From positions 1 to 64,000 of the forward strand of contig NZ_LGAA01000002.1 in the NCBI RefSeq assembly GCF_001294465.1: 64,000 bases of DNA, given 5' to 3'. Positions 1-9,640 of this stretch are shown piece after piece (within the stretch, counting starts at the first letter, position 1; the number at the start of each line of letters is the position of its first letter). This DNA comes from Moellerella wisconsensis ATCC 35017 (GTDB lineage Bacteria; Pseudomonadota; Gammaproteobacteria; Enterobacterales; Enterobacteriaceae). The position numbers and the translations under genes are program-made. Below the pieces are notes generated by a model that saw only the letters and a list, made by a program, of their open reading frames with translations, searched no databases and was not told the DNA's origin.

Positions 1-35
1 GATAACTCGTTAAGGTTCTTGCTGCGAGGTGGCGT

Positions 36-63
36 ATATTACTCTTTTCATTCAGGAAGTCAA
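36..63 (-). promoter_or_regulatory. rRNA operon promoter P2 (leftward)
   Basis: Read on the minus strand there is a -35 TTGACT (58-63) and a -10 TAATAT (36-41) separated by 16 bp. It lies about 160 bp downstream of a stronger P1-type promoter, the tandem arrangement of enterobacterial rRNA operons. The 16S gene should begin just beyond the left edge of the window. In E. coli an rRNA operon (rrnH) also follows gmhB. Confidence 0.7.
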
Positions 64-197
64 GTATTTATTTTCAACTTTCTTTCCGAACTACTTTGAC
101 CATCACCTCAATCATCCCGCTGTTTTTCAAGGCGCTTACTACGCTTTGGAACTTTCAAACTCAACCGTTCGGCCGGTTTGTCGTGACAACGGAGCGC

Positions 198-225
198 ATT
201 ATAGGGGCTGAGATTTTTCTGGCAA
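198..225 (-). promoter_or_regulatory. rRNA operon promoter P1 (leftward)
   Basis: On the minus strand, -35 TTGCCA (220-225) and a perfect -10 TATAAT (198-203) are separated by 16 bp, the short spacer typical of rrn P1. The -10 is followed by a GC-rich GCGC discriminator, the feature that makes rRNA promoters respond to ppGpp and the initiating NTP. An AT-rich stretch directly upstream (about 226-250) looks like an UP element. Confidence 0.8.
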
Positions 226-274
226 CTGTTTTTTTGAATTAATTTACTGTTCGCTGCTTTTACGCTCAAAATGA

Positions 275-841
275 TTATTTTTTGAGGTTTTTAAGTATCT
301 CGGGTAGCTTCGCAATGCTATCAATCACTATATCCGCTTGAGCTTCAGCCTCTGGAGTAATCGCTTGTCCACTGCGAACTAAAATATTCATCCCCACTTT
401 AGCTGCTTGACCCGCTTGAATATCAGCTAATTTATCACCGACCATAATAGAAGAAGACATATCTATAGCTAAATGCGCTTGTGCTTCTATTAACATACCA
501 GCTTTTGGTTTGCGGCAATCACATTCTATACGGTATTCTTCTATTTCTGCTTCAGGATGATGAGGGCAATAATAAAGACCATCTAAATCGATACCACGGT
601 CTGCTAATGACCAATCCATCCATTCTGATAGATGGAGGAACTGATCTTCTGAATAGATGCCTCTTCCAATACCTGATTGATTAGTCACAATCACTAGTGC
701 GTAGCCCATTTTTTTCAGTTCAATCATTGCTTCTATAGCGCCATCGATAAATTCAAACTTATCGATTTCATGAACAAATCCGTGATCTATATTAATAGTG
801 CCGTCTCTGTCTAAAAAAATAGCGGGGATACCTTGGTTCAC
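275..841 (-). CDS. gmhB: D-glycero-beta-D-manno-heptose 1,7-bisphosphate 7-phosphatase
   Basis: Removes the C7 phosphate of heptose bisphosphate in ADP-heptose synthesis for the LPS inner core; cytoplasmic HAD-superfamily enzyme. Seen: the DxD nucleophile motif DRDGT at residues 11-15, TNQSG at 53-57, and a zinc site of C92, H94, C107 and C109 typical of this family. I chose the GTG start at 841 because an AGGAG Shine-Dalgarno (849-853) sits 7 nt upstream. A longer frame to an ATG at 868 would place that site inside the gene. This gives 188 residues, close to the E. coli protein. It is followed by rRNA promoters in the same orientation, as in E. coli. Confidence 0.93.
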   Translation of the reverse strand: MNQGIPAIFLDRDGTINIDHGFVHEIDKFEFIDGAIEAMIELKKMGYALVIVTNQSGIGRGIYSEDQFLHLSEWMDWSLADRGIDLDGLYYCPHHPEAEIEEYRIECDCRKPKAGMLIEAQAHLAIDMSSSIMVGDKLADIQAGQAAKVGMNILVRSGQAITPEAEAQADIVIDSIAKLPEILKNLKK

Positions 842-924
842 CTGAATACTCCTAAAAATTAAATTCAAACTAGTATCTCATGAAATGAAAATAAATGAGA
901 ATCAAATAAAAGAAACAATCTTTA

Positions 925-953
925 TTGACTTAGACGTCTAGACGCCTTAACAT
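925..953 (+). promoter_or_regulatory. metN promoter with tandem MetJ operator
   Basis: A -35 TTGACT (925-930) and a -10 TAACAT (948-953) are 17 bp apart. The spacer holds two adjacent 8-bp met boxes, AGACGTCT (932-939, a perfect consensus) and AGACGCCT (940-947). MetJ with S-adenosylmethionine binds such tandem boxes cooperatively, so repressor would cover the whole promoter spacer and shut metNIQ off when methionine is plentiful. Confidence 0.88.
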
Positions 954-1010
954 CCATGATTATCTTAATGAGTGTTTTTAACCCATGGCTTTTATATTTA
1001 GAAGAAATAA

Positions 1011-2042
1011 ATGATAAAATTATCTAACATTAATAAAGTCTTCCAACAAGGAAGCCGCAGCATACAGGCGCTGACTGATATCAGCCTACATGTACCTGCC
1101 GGGCAAGTTTATGGGGTCATTGGTACCTCTGGTGCGGGGAAAAGCACCCTAATTCGCTGTGTTAATATGCTTGAACGCCCGACTTCTGGTGAAGTTATTG
1201 TTGGCGGTCAAAATTTAACGTCACTTTCAGAGAAAGCACTGACTCGCGCACGCCGCAGTATTGGGATGATTTTCCAGCACTTTAACTTATTATCTTCGCG
1301 TAACGTATTTGGTAACGTGGCATTACCGCTTGAGTTAGATAATATGCCCAAAGAAGATATTAAAAAACGTGTTTTAGAATTATTGGAATTGGTAGGTTTA
1401 TCAGATAAGAAAGATGCTTATCCCGCCAATTTATCCGGTGGACAAAAACAGCGTGTCGCTATCGCTCGCGCACTCGCTAATTCTCCACAAGTTTTATTAT
1501 GTGATGAAGCGACAAGTGCATTAGACCCCGCAACGACACGCTCAATTTTAGAGCTATTAAAAGATATAAATCGTCGTTTAGGCTTAACGATCCTTCTTAT
1601 TACGCACGAAATGGACGTTGTAAAACGTATCTGTGATCAAGTCGCTGTGATAAGTGACGGTAAATTAATCGAACAAGATAGTGTGAGTGCCGTATTTTCT
1701 CACCCTAAAACCCCTATTGCTCAGGATTTTATTAAATCAACGTTGGTTGTTGATATTCCTGAGGATTACAAAGAACGTTTACAGTCAGTTTCTGGACCGA
1801 ATTTGTCACCATTATTAAAACTCGAATTTACCGGTCAGTCGGTTGATGCACCATTAATTTCAATGGTAGTACGTAAATTTGATATCGATATCAATATATT
1901 AAGCTCGCAGATTGATTATGCCGGCGGTGTGAAATTTGGCGTAATGTTAGCTGAAATACACGGCGTAAATGATGGTATTGAATCAACCATTGATTTTTTA
2001 ACTGAGCATCATGTCAAAGTAGAGGTCCTAGGTTATGTCTGA
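1011..2042 (+). CDS. metN: Methionine ABC transporter, ATP-binding subunit
   Basis: Powers uptake of L- and D-methionine as the ATPase of the MetNIQ importer on the cytoplasmic side of the inner membrane. Seen: Walker [10 protein letters not shown] at residues 38-46, signature LSGGQKQR near 140, Walker B with DEATSALDP near 160, and a switch His in ITHEMD. The last ~80 residues form the NIL regulatory domain that binds cytoplasmic methionine and inhibits transport. The length of 343 residues is the family norm. It is the first gene of metNIQ and overlaps metI by 8 bp. A MetJ operator lies just upstream. Confidence 0.97.
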   Translation: MIKLSNINKVFQQGSRSIQALTDISLHVPAGQVYGVIGTSGAGKSTLIRCVNMLERPTSGEVIVGGQNLTSLSEKALTRARRSIGMIFQHFNLLSSRNVFGNVALPLELDNMPKEDIKKRVLELLELVGLSDKKDAYPANLSGGQKQRVAIARALANSPQVLLCDEATSALDPATTRSILELLKDINRRLGLTILLITHEMDVVKRICDQVAVISDGKLIEQDSVSAVFSHPKTPIAQDFIKSTLVVDIPEDYKERLQSVSGPNLSPLLKLEFTGQSVDAPLISMVVRKFDIDINILSSQIDYAGGVKFGVMLAEIHGVNDGIESTIDFLTEHHVKVEVLGYV

Positions 2043-2688
2043 GAAAATGATTGCACTATTAATTAGCGGAACCATCGACACGATCATTATGACCTTTGTT
2101 TCGGGTATTTTAGGATTTGTGTTGGGATTACCGATCGGTATTCTGCTTTATATCACTCGTCCTGGGCAAGTGATGGAAAATACCAGTATTTACCGGATTG
2201 TTTCTGCGGTAGTTAATATTTTCCGTTCTATTCCATTTATCATTTTACTGGTATGGATTATTCCATTCACTAAATTGTTAGTGGGGACATCAATTGGTAT
2301 GCAAGCCGCGATTGTTCCTTTAACTATTGGTGCGGCACCGTTTATTGCCCGTATGGTTGAAAATACCTTATTAGAGATACCAAGCGGTCTTATTGAAGCT
2401 TCACGTTCCATGGGCGCTACACCAATCCAGATTATTACCAAAATTCTGTTACCAGAATCATTGTCAGGTTTAATCAATGCAGCAACGATTACTCTGATTA
2501 TGTTGGTTGGTTATTCAGCCATGGGTGGTGCCGTTGGTTCCGGGGGACTAGGTCAGATTGCAATGCAATATGGTTACTACACCTATAATCCTGCAGTAAT
2601 GAACACCGTACTTGTATTACTTATTATTTTAGTCTTCATTATTCAGTTCACCGGTGGACTCTTAATGAAACGAGTATCACGTAAATAA
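2035..2688 (+). CDS. metI: Methionine ABC transporter, permease subunit
   Basis: Inner-membrane channel of the MetNIQ importer. The 217-residue protein has about five hydrophobic segments and the cytoplasmic EAA loop ([10 protein letters not shown] near residue 120), which docks on MetN. It overlaps the end of metN by 8 bp, which suggests translational coupling. The gene for the binding protein follows after an unusually long gap of 210 bp. Confidence 0.96.
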   Translation: MSEKMIALLISGTIDTIIMTFVSGILGFVLGLPIGILLYITRPGQVMENTSIYRIVSAVVNIFRSIPFIILLVWIIPFTKLLVGTSIGMQAAIVPLTIGAAPFIARMVENTLLEIPSGLIEASRSMGATPIQIITKILLPESLSGLINAATITLIMLVGYSAMGGAVGSGGLGQIAMQYGYYTYNPAVMNTVLVLLIILVFIIQFTGGLLMKRVSRK

Positions 2689-2780
2689 TGGTGTATTTTT
2701 AATCATAAGTAACATTAAATATAAATAGCAGCGCCATTTATAGCCAGCATAAGTAACAGTGGTAACACGCAGTAATATTC

Positions 2781-2801
2781 TGCCTCAAAATATTCGAGGC
2801 A
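2781..2801 (+). other. Hairpin in the metI-metQ spacer
   Basis: TGCCTC (2781-2786) and GAGGCA (2796-2801) form a 6-bp stem around a 9-nt AT loop. No U-run follows, so it is not a standard terminator. It may protect or process the mRNA between permease and binding-protein cistrons, whose expression ratio usually differs. Function is inferred. Confidence 0.4.
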
Positions 2802-2898
2802 TGACAATAACCGCAAAATAGATAATCGTTTATCTTGCCACTTAGCAAATGCCGAATATAGGTGCTTATAAAGTCAGTCTCCAAAGGGGTAAATAAAT

Positions 2899-3720
2899 AT
2901 GTCTATTAAGTTAAAATCTATTGCAGTTGTTGGCGCGCTATTAGGAACATTGGCTCTTACTGGTTGTGGCGAAAAGCAACAAGATCCAAACAGCATCAAA
3001 GTTGGTGTTATTATGGGCAAAGAGTTAGAAGTTGCTGAAGTGGCACAAAAAGTAGCGAAAGAGAATTATGGCCTAAATGTTGAACTCGTTGCCTTCAATG
3101 ATTTCGTATTACCTAACGAAGCTCTAAGCAAAGGAGACATTGATGCCAATGCATTCCAGCATAAACCATATCTTGATCAACAAATTAAAGATCGTAATTA
3201 CAAATTAGTCCCGGTTGGAAATACCTTCATTTATCCAATTGCGGCGTATTCTAAACAAATTAAATCTGTTGATGAGTTAGCGGATGGAGCACAAGTTGCT
3301 ATTCCAAATGACCCAACAAACCTTGGTCGTTCATTATTATTGCTAGAAAAACAAGGGTTAATTACTTTAAAAGAGGGTGTTGGCCTATTACCTACTGTTT
3401 TAGATGTTACTGAAAATCCAAAAAATCTGAAATTTGTAGAATTAGAAGCACCGCAATTACCTCGTGCTTTAGATGATCAAAAAATTGCATTAGCAATTAT
3501 CAACACTACTTGGGCGAGTAGCGCTACACCTAAATTAACTCCTGAAAGAGACGGTTTATTTGTTGAAGACAAAGACTCTCCTTATGTGAATGTTATTGTT
3601 ACTCGTGAAGATAATAAAGATAGCGAGAATGTGAAGAAATTTATTCAAGCTTATCAATCAGATGAAGTATCTAATGCAGCAAACAAAGTGTTTGATGGTG
3701 GTGCTGTTAAAGGTTGGTAA
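2899..3720 (+). CDS. metQ: Methionine-binding lipoprotein of the MetNIQ importer
   Basis: Periplasmic, membrane-anchored substrate-binding protein that delivers methionine to MetI. Seen: a lipoprotein signal peptide with lipobox LTGC (residues 20-23, acylated Cys23), followed by the NLPA/MetQ fold with motifs such as GDIDANAFQHKPYLD. The length of 273 residues fits the family. A Shine-Dalgarno AAGGGG lies upstream of the ATG. It is the last gene of metNIQ and is followed by a strong terminator. Confidence 0.96.
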   Translation: MSIKLKSIAVVGALLGTLALTGCGEKQQDPNSIKVGVIMGKELEVAEVAQKVAKENYGLNVELVAFNDFVLPNEALSKGDIDANAFQHKPYLDQQIKDRNYKLVPVGNTFIYPIAAYSKQIKSVDELADGAQVAIPNDPTNLGRSLLLLEKQGLITLKEGVGLLPTVLDVTENPKNLKFVELEAPQLPRALDDQKIALAIINTTWASSATPKLTPERDGLFVEDKDSPYVNVIVTREDNKDSENVKKFIQAYQSDEVSNAANKVFDGGAVKGW

Positions 3721-3748
3721 TCTTTTTTATTGATTAAAATAATATTAG

Positions 3749-3787
3749 AATGCTAGGCGGGCTATTTCCTCTGCCTAGCATTTTTTA
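3749..3787 (+). terminator. Rho-independent terminator of metNIQ
   Basis: A 10-bp stem AATGCTAGGC / GCCTAGCATT (3749-3758 and 3773-3782) followed by TTTTATT, about 30 bp after the metQ stop. Confidence 0.88.
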
Positions 3788-3872
3788 TTAATTTCATTCC
3801 AATTTAGAATAATTATATAAATACACTAACAACTACCAACAATCATTTCCCTATTTAGAGGAAACACTATTT

Positions 3873-4274
3873 ATGAGAACGCTACTATTAGCTCTCACAG
3901 CATTAAGTTTATCTGGCTGCGGAATAAATCAATATATGCATAAAAATAGCCAACCTGATTTCACTGATATGAAACTAACCAAACCACAGACTCGAGTAGC
4001 GATACCAAAATCTCCTACGGTTAAATTATTTTCTAGCCCAGATGAACTATTAGGGAAACCATTCAAAGATTTAGGTGTTGTCTCTGGACAAACTTGCCGT
4101 GAAACAGTACAAAGTCCGCCAACTAATATTAAATTGGCGCAAATTCAAATGCTAAATAAAGCGGCTTATATTGCGGCTGATGCTGTATTGCTGCATCAAT
4201 GCCAAACGATGTCAGCCGTAGGCTGTTATCAAGCGGCTATCTGTGAAGGTAGTGCATTACAGATTATAAACTAA
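3873..4274 (+). CDS. rcsF: Outer-membrane lipoprotein RcsF, envelope stress sensor
   Basis: Senses LPS and peptidoglycan damage and activates the Rcs phosphorelay through IgaA; it is threaded through BamA-OMP complexes in the outer membrane. Seen: lipobox LSGC with Cys16 and four further cysteines in the C-terminal domain (SGQTCRE, HQCQT, GCYQ, ICEGSA), matching the two disulfides of E. coli RcsF. The linker after the lipobox is Pro/Lys containing but shorter in proline than in E. coli. 133 residues, as in the family. Only 4 bp separate it from trmO. Confidence 0.93.
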   Translation: MRTLLLALTALSLSGCGINQYMHKNSQPDFTDMKLTKPQTRVAIPKSPTVKLFSSPDELLGKPFKDLGVVSGQTCRETVQSPPTNIKLAQIQMLNKAAYIAADAVLLHQCQTMSAVGCYQAAICEGSALQIIN

Positions 4275-4278
4275 CATT

Positions 4279-4986
4279 ATGAATACTGTTCAATTTGAGG
4301 TGATTGGTCATATTGAATCGCCTTATAAAGAAAAATTTGCCATCCCTCGTCAGCCTGGTCTGGTTCAGGATGGAGGCGGACGCTTAGTACTTCACTCTCC
4401 GTTTAGTCATCCGGATAGCGTGCGTGGATTAGAACAATTTAGCTATATTTGGGTGATTTTTGTTTTTCATCAAACCGCATCGGGAGGATGGAAACCGCTA
4501 GTTCGTCCTCCACGTTTAGGTGGAAACGCTAAAATCGGTGTTTTTGCAACACGTTCGACATTCAGGCCGAATCCTATCGGTATGTCATTGATTGAACTCA
4601 AAGGCGTGACTATTGAAAAGAATAGCGTTACTCTCGAACTGGGCAGCCTAGATTTAGTCGATGGAACACCCGTTATTGATATTAAACCTTACTTACCCTT
4701 TGCTGAATCCCACCCTGAGGCCAAAGCAGGTTTTGCCCAGTCGGCTCCCGCGAATGATATGGAAGTGATTTTTACATCACAGGCATCGGCACAACTTACC
4801 CAGTATCAAGCCAAATATCCGCAACTTGCTCGCTTTATCAGTCAAGTTTTGGCACAAGATCCCCGTCCAGCGTACAAAAAGCAATCTTGCGAAAACCGTG
4901 ATTATGCGGTTCATCTGCTAGATTTTAATGTTTGCTGGCGAATAGTAAATAATATAACTGAAGTCTTCGCGGTTGACCTGCGCTAA
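4279..4986 (+). CDS. trmO: tRNA (N6-threonylcarbamoyladenosine-37-N6) methyltransferase TrmO
   Basis: Adds the N6-methyl group to t6A37 of threonine tRNAs using S-adenosylmethionine (m6t6A). Seen: the N-terminal TsaA/UPF0066 beta-barrel domain with FATRSTFRPNPIGMSL near residues 92-107 and DIKPYLP near 135, then the C-terminal TrmO domain ending DYAVHLLDFNVCWRI. The length of 235 residues equals the E. coli protein. It is probably co-transcribed with rcsF, as in E. coli. Confidence 0.94.
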   Translation: MNTVQFEVIGHIESPYKEKFAIPRQPGLVQDGGGRLVLHSPFSHPDSVRGLEQFSYIWVIFVFHQTASGGWKPLVRPPRLGGNAKIGVFATRSTFRPNPIGMSLIELKGVTIEKNSVTLELGSLDLVDGTPVIDIKPYLPFAESHPEAKAGFAQSAPANDMEVIFTSQASAQLTQYQAKYPQLARFISQVLAQDPRPAYKKQSCENRDYAVHLLDFNVCWRIVNNITEVFAVDLR

Positions 4987-5127
4987 AAAGTGGTTTTCCT
5001 CTTTTGGCAATCCTCAGTCACTGGTAGACTAGCTTTTTATCGTGCTGCTTTAGCAGCATAACGTTATTTTGACAGACTGATATTTTTTCAGTTTGCCGTG
5101 ATTTGTTGTTCTAATGGAACCTTAACA

Positions 5128-6846
5128 ATGCGTACAAGCCAATATTTGCTCTCAACTCTAAAAGAGACGCCTGCTGATGCTGAAGTTATTAGCCACCAGC
5201 TAATGCTACGTGCAGGCATGATCCGTAAACTTGCTTCTGGTCTTTATGACTGGTTACCTACTGGAGTCCGTGTTTTGCGTAAGGTCGAAAAGATCGTACG
5301 TGAAGAAATGGAAAATGCCGGTGCGATCGAAGTTTCTCTTCCCGTAGTTCAGCCTGCTGATTTATGGCAAGAAAGCGGTCGCTGGGAGCAATATGGCCCC
5401 GAATTATTACGTTTTGTTGATCGTGGCGAACGCCCTTTTGTTCTCGGCCCAACCCACGAAGAAGTCATTACTGATTTGATCCGTAATGAAATCACCTCAT
5501 ACAAACAATTGCCGCTGAATGTTTTCCAAATTCAGACTAAATTCCGTGACGAAGTCCGCCCACGTTTTGGCGTAATGCGTTCACGTGAATTTATCATGAA
5601 AGATGCTTATTCTTTTCATGTTAATCAGCAATCATTGCAAGAAACCTATGATGCAATGTACCAAGCCTATAGTAAAATTTTTAGCCGTATTGGGTTTGAT
5701 TTCAGAGCGGTACAAGCTGATACCGGGTCTATTGGTGGCAGTGCATCGCACGAATTCCAAGTATTAGCAGATAGCGGCGAAGATGATATCGTTTTTTCAA
5801 CTGAATCTGATTATGCTGCTAATATTGAATTTGCTGAAGCAATTGCTCCGACGACACCAAGAAGCGCACCATCTGAAGAGCTTACTCTGGTTGATACTCC
5901 TAATGCGAAAACTATTGCTGAATTAGTTGAGCAATTTGATTTAGCCATTGAAAAAACTGTTAAAACTCTTATTGTGCATGCCGCAGAACAAAGTGGACAC
6001 ACTCTCGTCGCATTATTAGTTCGTGGCGACCATGAGCTAAATGAGATTAAAGCTGAAAAACATCCACTGGTTGCTAGCCCATTAGTCTTTGCTTCTGAAG
6101 AAGAAATTCGTGCAGTTGTCAATGCAGGCCCGGGTTCTTTAGGTCCGATCAATCTGCCTCTCCCTATCGTGATTGACCGCAGTGTTGCTGTCATGAGTGA
6201 TTTTGGCGCCGGTGCAAATATCGATGGTAAACACTATTTCGGTATTAACTGGGAAAGAGATTTGCCGATCCCTGAGATCTTTGATTTACGCAATGTGGTT
6301 AACGGCGATCCTAGCCCAGACGGAAAAGGTACACTGTTAATTAAACGGGGTATCGAAGTCGGCCATATCTTCCAATTAGGCACCAAATATTCTGAAGCGA
6401 TGAAAGCATCAGTTCAGAATGAAGAAGGTCATAATCAAATCGTCACTATGGGCTGTTACGGTATCGGGATAACACGTATTGTTGCTGCCGCAATTGAACA
6501 AAGTCATGATGCGCGCGGTATTGTTTGGCCAGATTCAATTGCACCTTTCCAAATCGCAATTTTGCCAATGAATATGCATAAATCTTATCGTGTTAAAGAA
6601 GTGGCTGAAAAACTGTATGCTGATCTCAAAGCTAGTGGTCTAGAAGTTATTTTTGACGATCGTAAAGAGCGCCCAGGCGTGATGTTTGCTGATATGGAAT
6701 TAATTGGCGTGCCATATACTATCGTTATTGGTGATAGAAACTTAGACAATGGGCAAGTTGAGTTTAAAGCTCGCCGTAGTGAAGAAAAATCACTGGTCGC
6801 TTTAGACAATGTTGTTAGCTTCCTGAAAGGCAAGTTAAATCAATAA
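5128..6846 (+). CDS. proS: Prolyl-tRNA synthetase (bacterial type with editing domain)
   Basis: Charges tRNA-Pro with proline. This is a class II synthetase: motif 2 region [17 protein letters not shown], motif 3 region [17 protein letters not shown], an INS editing domain inserted between them (roughly residues 220-410) that clears alanine, and a C-terminal anticodon-binding domain with FDDRKERPG. An in-frame ATG exists at 5098, but the conserved N-terminus [15 protein letters not shown] begins at 5128. That gives 572 residues, the E. coli length, so I use it. A strong terminator follows. Confidence 0.96.
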   Translation: MRTSQYLLSTLKETPADAEVISHQLMLRAGMIRKLASGLYDWLPTGVRVLRKVEKIVREEMENAGAIEVSLPVVQPADLWQESGRWEQYGPELLRFVDRGERPFVLGPTHEEVITDLIRNEITSYKQLPLNVFQIQTKFRDEVRPRFGVMRSREFIMKDAYSFHVNQQSLQETYDAMYQAYSKIFSRIGFDFRAVQADTGSIGGSASHEFQVLADSGEDDIVFSTESDYAANIEFAEAIAPTTPRSAPSEELTLVDTPNAKTIAELVEQFDLAIEKTVKTLIVHAAEQSGHTLVALLVRGDHELNEIKAEKHPLVASPLVFASEEEIRAVVNAGPGSLGPINLPLPIVIDRSVAVMSDFGAGANIDGKHYFGINWERDLPIPEIFDLRNVVNGDPSPDGKGTLLIKRGIEVGHIFQLGTKYSEAMKASVQNEEGHNQIVTMGCYGIGITRIVAAAIEQSHDARGIVWPDSIAPFQIAILPMNMHKSYRVKEVAEKLYADLKASGLEVIFDDRKERPGVMFADMELIGVPYTIVIGDRNLDNGQVEFKARRSEEKSLVALDNVVSFLKGKLNQ

Positions 6847-6878
6847 TCAGTGAGTTGCTAAATAGCAAGTTATCGACT

Positions 6879-6914
6879 AAAAAGCCCGACTTAATATCAA
6901 GCCGGGCTTTTTTA
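6879..6914. terminator. Bidirectional terminator between proS and nlpE
   Basis: The stem AAAGCCCG / CGGGCTTT (6881-6888 and 6903-6910) continues into TTTT on the plus strand and has five A/T pairs on the other side. It can therefore end proS transcription and also that of the convergent nlpE. Confidence 0.88.
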
Positions 6915-6936
6915 ATTCAATCTATTTAAATATACG

Positions 6937-7599
6937 TTATTTAGTTGGGCAAGATTTCTCTTTGTTAAACAATATGCTGCCCGTTTGCACTAACGCGGGA
7001 TCAAATAAACCATCTTCCATTGAAGGACGAATAGTGTAATAACCTTCAATTTCAGCATAGACAGGTGTACCACCGTTAACCCCTGTCGCACCATAATTTT
7101 TTTCTAATTCAATACCGCTAGCCGCATAATTACGCTTAGTACCACATTCAATAAATGTGGCAGCATCAGCCATATAGTGATACTCACCTATTTTTTTACT
7201 TGGAGTCACTTGCTTTAGCGTGTAATCAAATTGGGATTCAATCGCATTACCATCACTGTCTAGCATAGTGACGGATTTATCATCTGCTGAAGGTGAAAAA
7301 TATGAACGCTCACCTTGGGTATTGGTTAAACGTAGTTTATCACCATCTTTTGCCCAGCTACCCGTTTCAAACATAGTTTGATCACCATCGCGAGTACCAA
7401 GATATGTCAGCTCTTCTACATAGCTACCATCTTGATTAAATAAAATCGTGGTTTCTATGCCCGAACAATCCGCACAAGGAAGCACCCCGGTAAACGCTCG
7501 ATCGATATAACGAACTTCTGGCGCTGTGGTACTATTTTGACATCCCGCAAGCGTGATGACACCGGCCGCAGCTAATACCATTAAGAGTTTTTTATTCAT
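6937..7599 (-). CDS. nlpE: Outer-membrane lipoprotein NlpE (CutF), Cpx activator
   Basis: Activates the CpxA sensor when lipoprotein trafficking fails, when cells contact surfaces, or under redox stress. Seen: lipobox LAGC with Cys20, the N-terminal NlpE motif with a CxxC pair (PCADCSG, Cys42 and Cys45), and two C-terminal cysteines (FIECGT and KSCPTK) that form a redox-sensitive disulfide in E. coli. 220 residues against about 236 in E. coli. An AAGGGG Shine-Dalgarno lies 6 nt before the ATG. It is transcribed towards proS and divergently from rof. Confidence 0.93.
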   Translation of the reverse strand: MNKKLLMVLAAAGVITLAGCQNSTTAPEVRYIDRAFTGVLPCADCSGIETTILFNQDGSYVEELTYLGTRDGDQTMFETGSWAKDGDKLRLTNTQGERSYFSPSADDKSVTMLDSDGNAIESQFDYTLKQVTPSKKIGEYHYMADAATFIECGTKRNYAASGIELEKNYGATGVNGGTPVYAEIEGYYTIRPSMEDGLFDPALVQTGSILFNKEKSCPTK

Positions 7600-7923
7600 C
7601 GGTTTCCCCTTAGATTTTGAATGCTTTCATACAGTTAATCTTTTATAAAACATCATAGCACTTTATTCTATAAAAAAGGGTGAGTATAGTCAGATTTCAG
7701 ATTTTACTGAGTATAGTATAGATTATAATAATAGAAATGATTAAATGATACTCAACAAAAATGTTAAAAGCTAAGGGGCACTTATTATTGTTAAAATTAC
7801 TGTGCTATGATATTGAAAACCCGATTTAGGTTAACGGGTAATGAGTTTCGTGACAAATGGGTTTAGTGACAAAATAATCATCGGCGGAAAAACCGCCACT
7901 AACATACATAGTGGTGAGGGATT
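7600..7923. other. Divergent nlpE-rof intergenic region
   Basis: 324 bp without a gene. Towards rof there is an extended -10 (TG-n-TATGAT at 7803-7811) without a good -35, and a leader of about 110 nt. The leader ends in a small GGCGG/CCGCC hairpin near 7884-7898, just ahead of the rof start. The small gene yaeP, which precedes rof in E. coli, is not present here. Confidence 0.45.
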
Positions 7924-8187
7924 ATGTCTACAGATACTGAATATCAACCAATCAATTGTGATGATTACGAGTACTTGGAATTAGCTTGTCAGCGCCGACT
8001 AAAATTGCAAATCCAATTGCAAGATGGCAGTGAAATTGAAGTACAAGCAGAAGATCTCGTCACGCGCAAGAAAGTAGAGTACTTGATCGTGGGTACACCT
8101 GAAGGTGCGAAAGAATTACGCCTTGATCACATCAATACATTCAGCCACCCTGAGATCGGTACCATTGTTATCGATCACTCCCACTAG
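7924..8187 (+). CDS. rof: Rho inhibitor Rof (YaeO)
   Basis: Small protein that binds the primary RNA site of Rho and blocks transcription termination. Seen: 87 residues with the family N-terminus YQPINCDDYEYLELAC and the C-terminal FSHPEIGTIVID; strongly acidic, with an Sm-like fold in known members. Shine-Dalgarno GTGAGGG precedes the ATG. It stands alone, convergent with tilS on the minus strand. Confidence 0.93.
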   Translation: MSTDTEYQPINCDDYEYLELACQRRLKLQIQLQDGSEIEVQAEDLVTRKKVEYLIVGTPEGAKELRLDHINTFSHPEIGTIVIDHSH

Positions 8188-8266
8188 TCATCTGCTCGTC
8201 TCAACGAGAGATATCTCTTCTCCCCCTTATAATTAATGATCTTTATAAGGGGTTCCAATTCATGCG

Positions 8267-9640
8267 TTAATCGTTTCTATCCCAATGAATAGCGATTCCC
8301 TGCTTTCCTTCATCAACTAATCCTTGGCGAGTAACAAAACAACCTACCGCAGTAATTAGCTGTTCATTATAGTAAATTAATGGCGTACGCGCCCTCATCC
8401 ACGGCGCGACTCCGAGCTCTTGCCAGATTTTCTTGCTGTGACGAGAATGCTCTCTACCCACAATATTAATTGTTTGCTGCAAACCAAACCGAATACTGAC
8501 GACTTCGCCAGTTGCAGGCGGACGGATCTGTCCTTTACCGTGCATTACAACCAGACAGCCCAACGAATTGGGTAAAATATGTGGCGCGGGATAATCCCAA
8601 GTAAACTGTTGATTAACTAAAGATTTCATTCTACGAACTAACCATAAATAACCTTGGTAGCGCCGAATATCATAAGAGCCAAACTGAAAAATAGGCTCAG
8701 CATCTTGTCGTGCTAATGCCACCTCCTGCCAAATACGTTGTAATTGATGATATCCCGGCATCGTTAAATTATGATAACCAAACCACCGGCGGATCAGTGC
8801 ATTACGCTTCTCGGCTGAACATGTTTGCAATACCTCAATAGAGAGCCCCCCTTGGTAATCTAACGCCTCTTGTAATGCGCTAGTTAATAATTCATCTAAC
8901 AAGGATTCTTGCTCGGCGCATAATGCAGCACTGCGTGCGGCTGCACTGGCAAAATGTGGCCAGCGTTGATTTAATATAGGCATGACATGTAACCGTAAAA
9001 AATTACGGTCATAGCGATCGTCTTGATTACTATCATCTTCAATCCAACACAAAGTAAACTGTTGCGCATAATGATCTAACTGGGAACGACTTAAGGTTAA
9101 TAATGGGCGCAATAACAGGCTATTTATTTTTTCACCGCTCTCAACATCAACATGCGTCATAAATGGCATCGATTCAGGCATTGCGGATAATCCTGCCGGG
9201 CCACTACCACGTTTTAATGCCAACATAAATGTTTCAGCCTGATCATCCAGATGCTGCGCCGTTACCATTACTTCATTAGGATAAATAACAGCACGATAAG
9301 CTTGATAACGTGCTTCTCGAGCCGCTGCTTCTTCCCCCTTTTTACTCGCATCAACTTCAACTCGACGGCAAATAAAAGGAATTTTCCACTCTAAACAAAT
9401 TTGCTCACAATGCTGTACCCAATAATCCGCCTTTGGATTTAAGCCATGATGAATGTGTAATGCTCTAATTTGTAAATCAGGATAACGTTGTTCTCTGAGC
9501 TGATACAAACAATGCAGTAATACCGTTGAATCTAAGCCACCACTAAAGCCAACCAGAATATGCCGCTGGTGCTTTATTTTTTCTTCCACGGTATTTATTA
9601 TTTGCATTGATAATTGACTCATTAAATTTTTCTCATTCAT
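8267..9640 (-). CDS. tilS: tRNA(Ile)-lysidine synthetase
   Basis: Converts C34 of the CAU-anticodon tRNA-Ile to lysidine, which switches its identity from methionine to isoleucine. Seen: the PP-loop ATPase motif SGGLDS at residues 33-38, HIHHGLNP near 62, a TilS substrate-binding middle domain, and a C-terminal TilS_C domain. 457 residues, slightly longer than E. coli. The ATG overlaps the stop of the upstream EamA gene (ATGA), so the two are likely translationally coupled. A second ATG at codon 7 is possible. Confidence 0.94.
   Translation of the reverse strand: MNEKNLMSQLSMQIINTVEEKIKHQRHILVGFSGGLDSTVLLHCLYQLREQRYPDLQIRALHIHHGLNPKADYWVQHCEQICLEWKIPFICRRVEVDASKKGEEAAAREARYQAYRAVIYPNEVMVTAQHLDDQAETFMLALKRGSGPAGLSAMPESMPFMTHVDVESGEKINSLLLRPLLTLSRSQLDHYAQQFTLCWIEDDSNQDDRYDRNFLRLHVMPILNQRWPHFASAAARSAALCAEQESLLDELLTSALQEALDYQGGLSIEVLQTCSAEKRNALIRRWFGYHNLTMPGYHQLQRIWQEVALARQDAEPIFQFGSYDIRRYQGYLWLVRRMKSLVNQQFTWDYPAPHILPNSLGCLVVMHGKGQIRPPATGEVVSIRFGLQQTINIVGREHSRHSKKIWQELGVAPWMRARTPLIYYNEQLITAVGCFVTRQGLVDEGKQGIAIHWDRND

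Noticed and set aside
29..211. Open reading frame of 60 codons on the plus strand at the left edge
   Set aside because: It lies antisense over the rRNA P1/P2 promoter region and leader, with no ribosome site or family resemblance.
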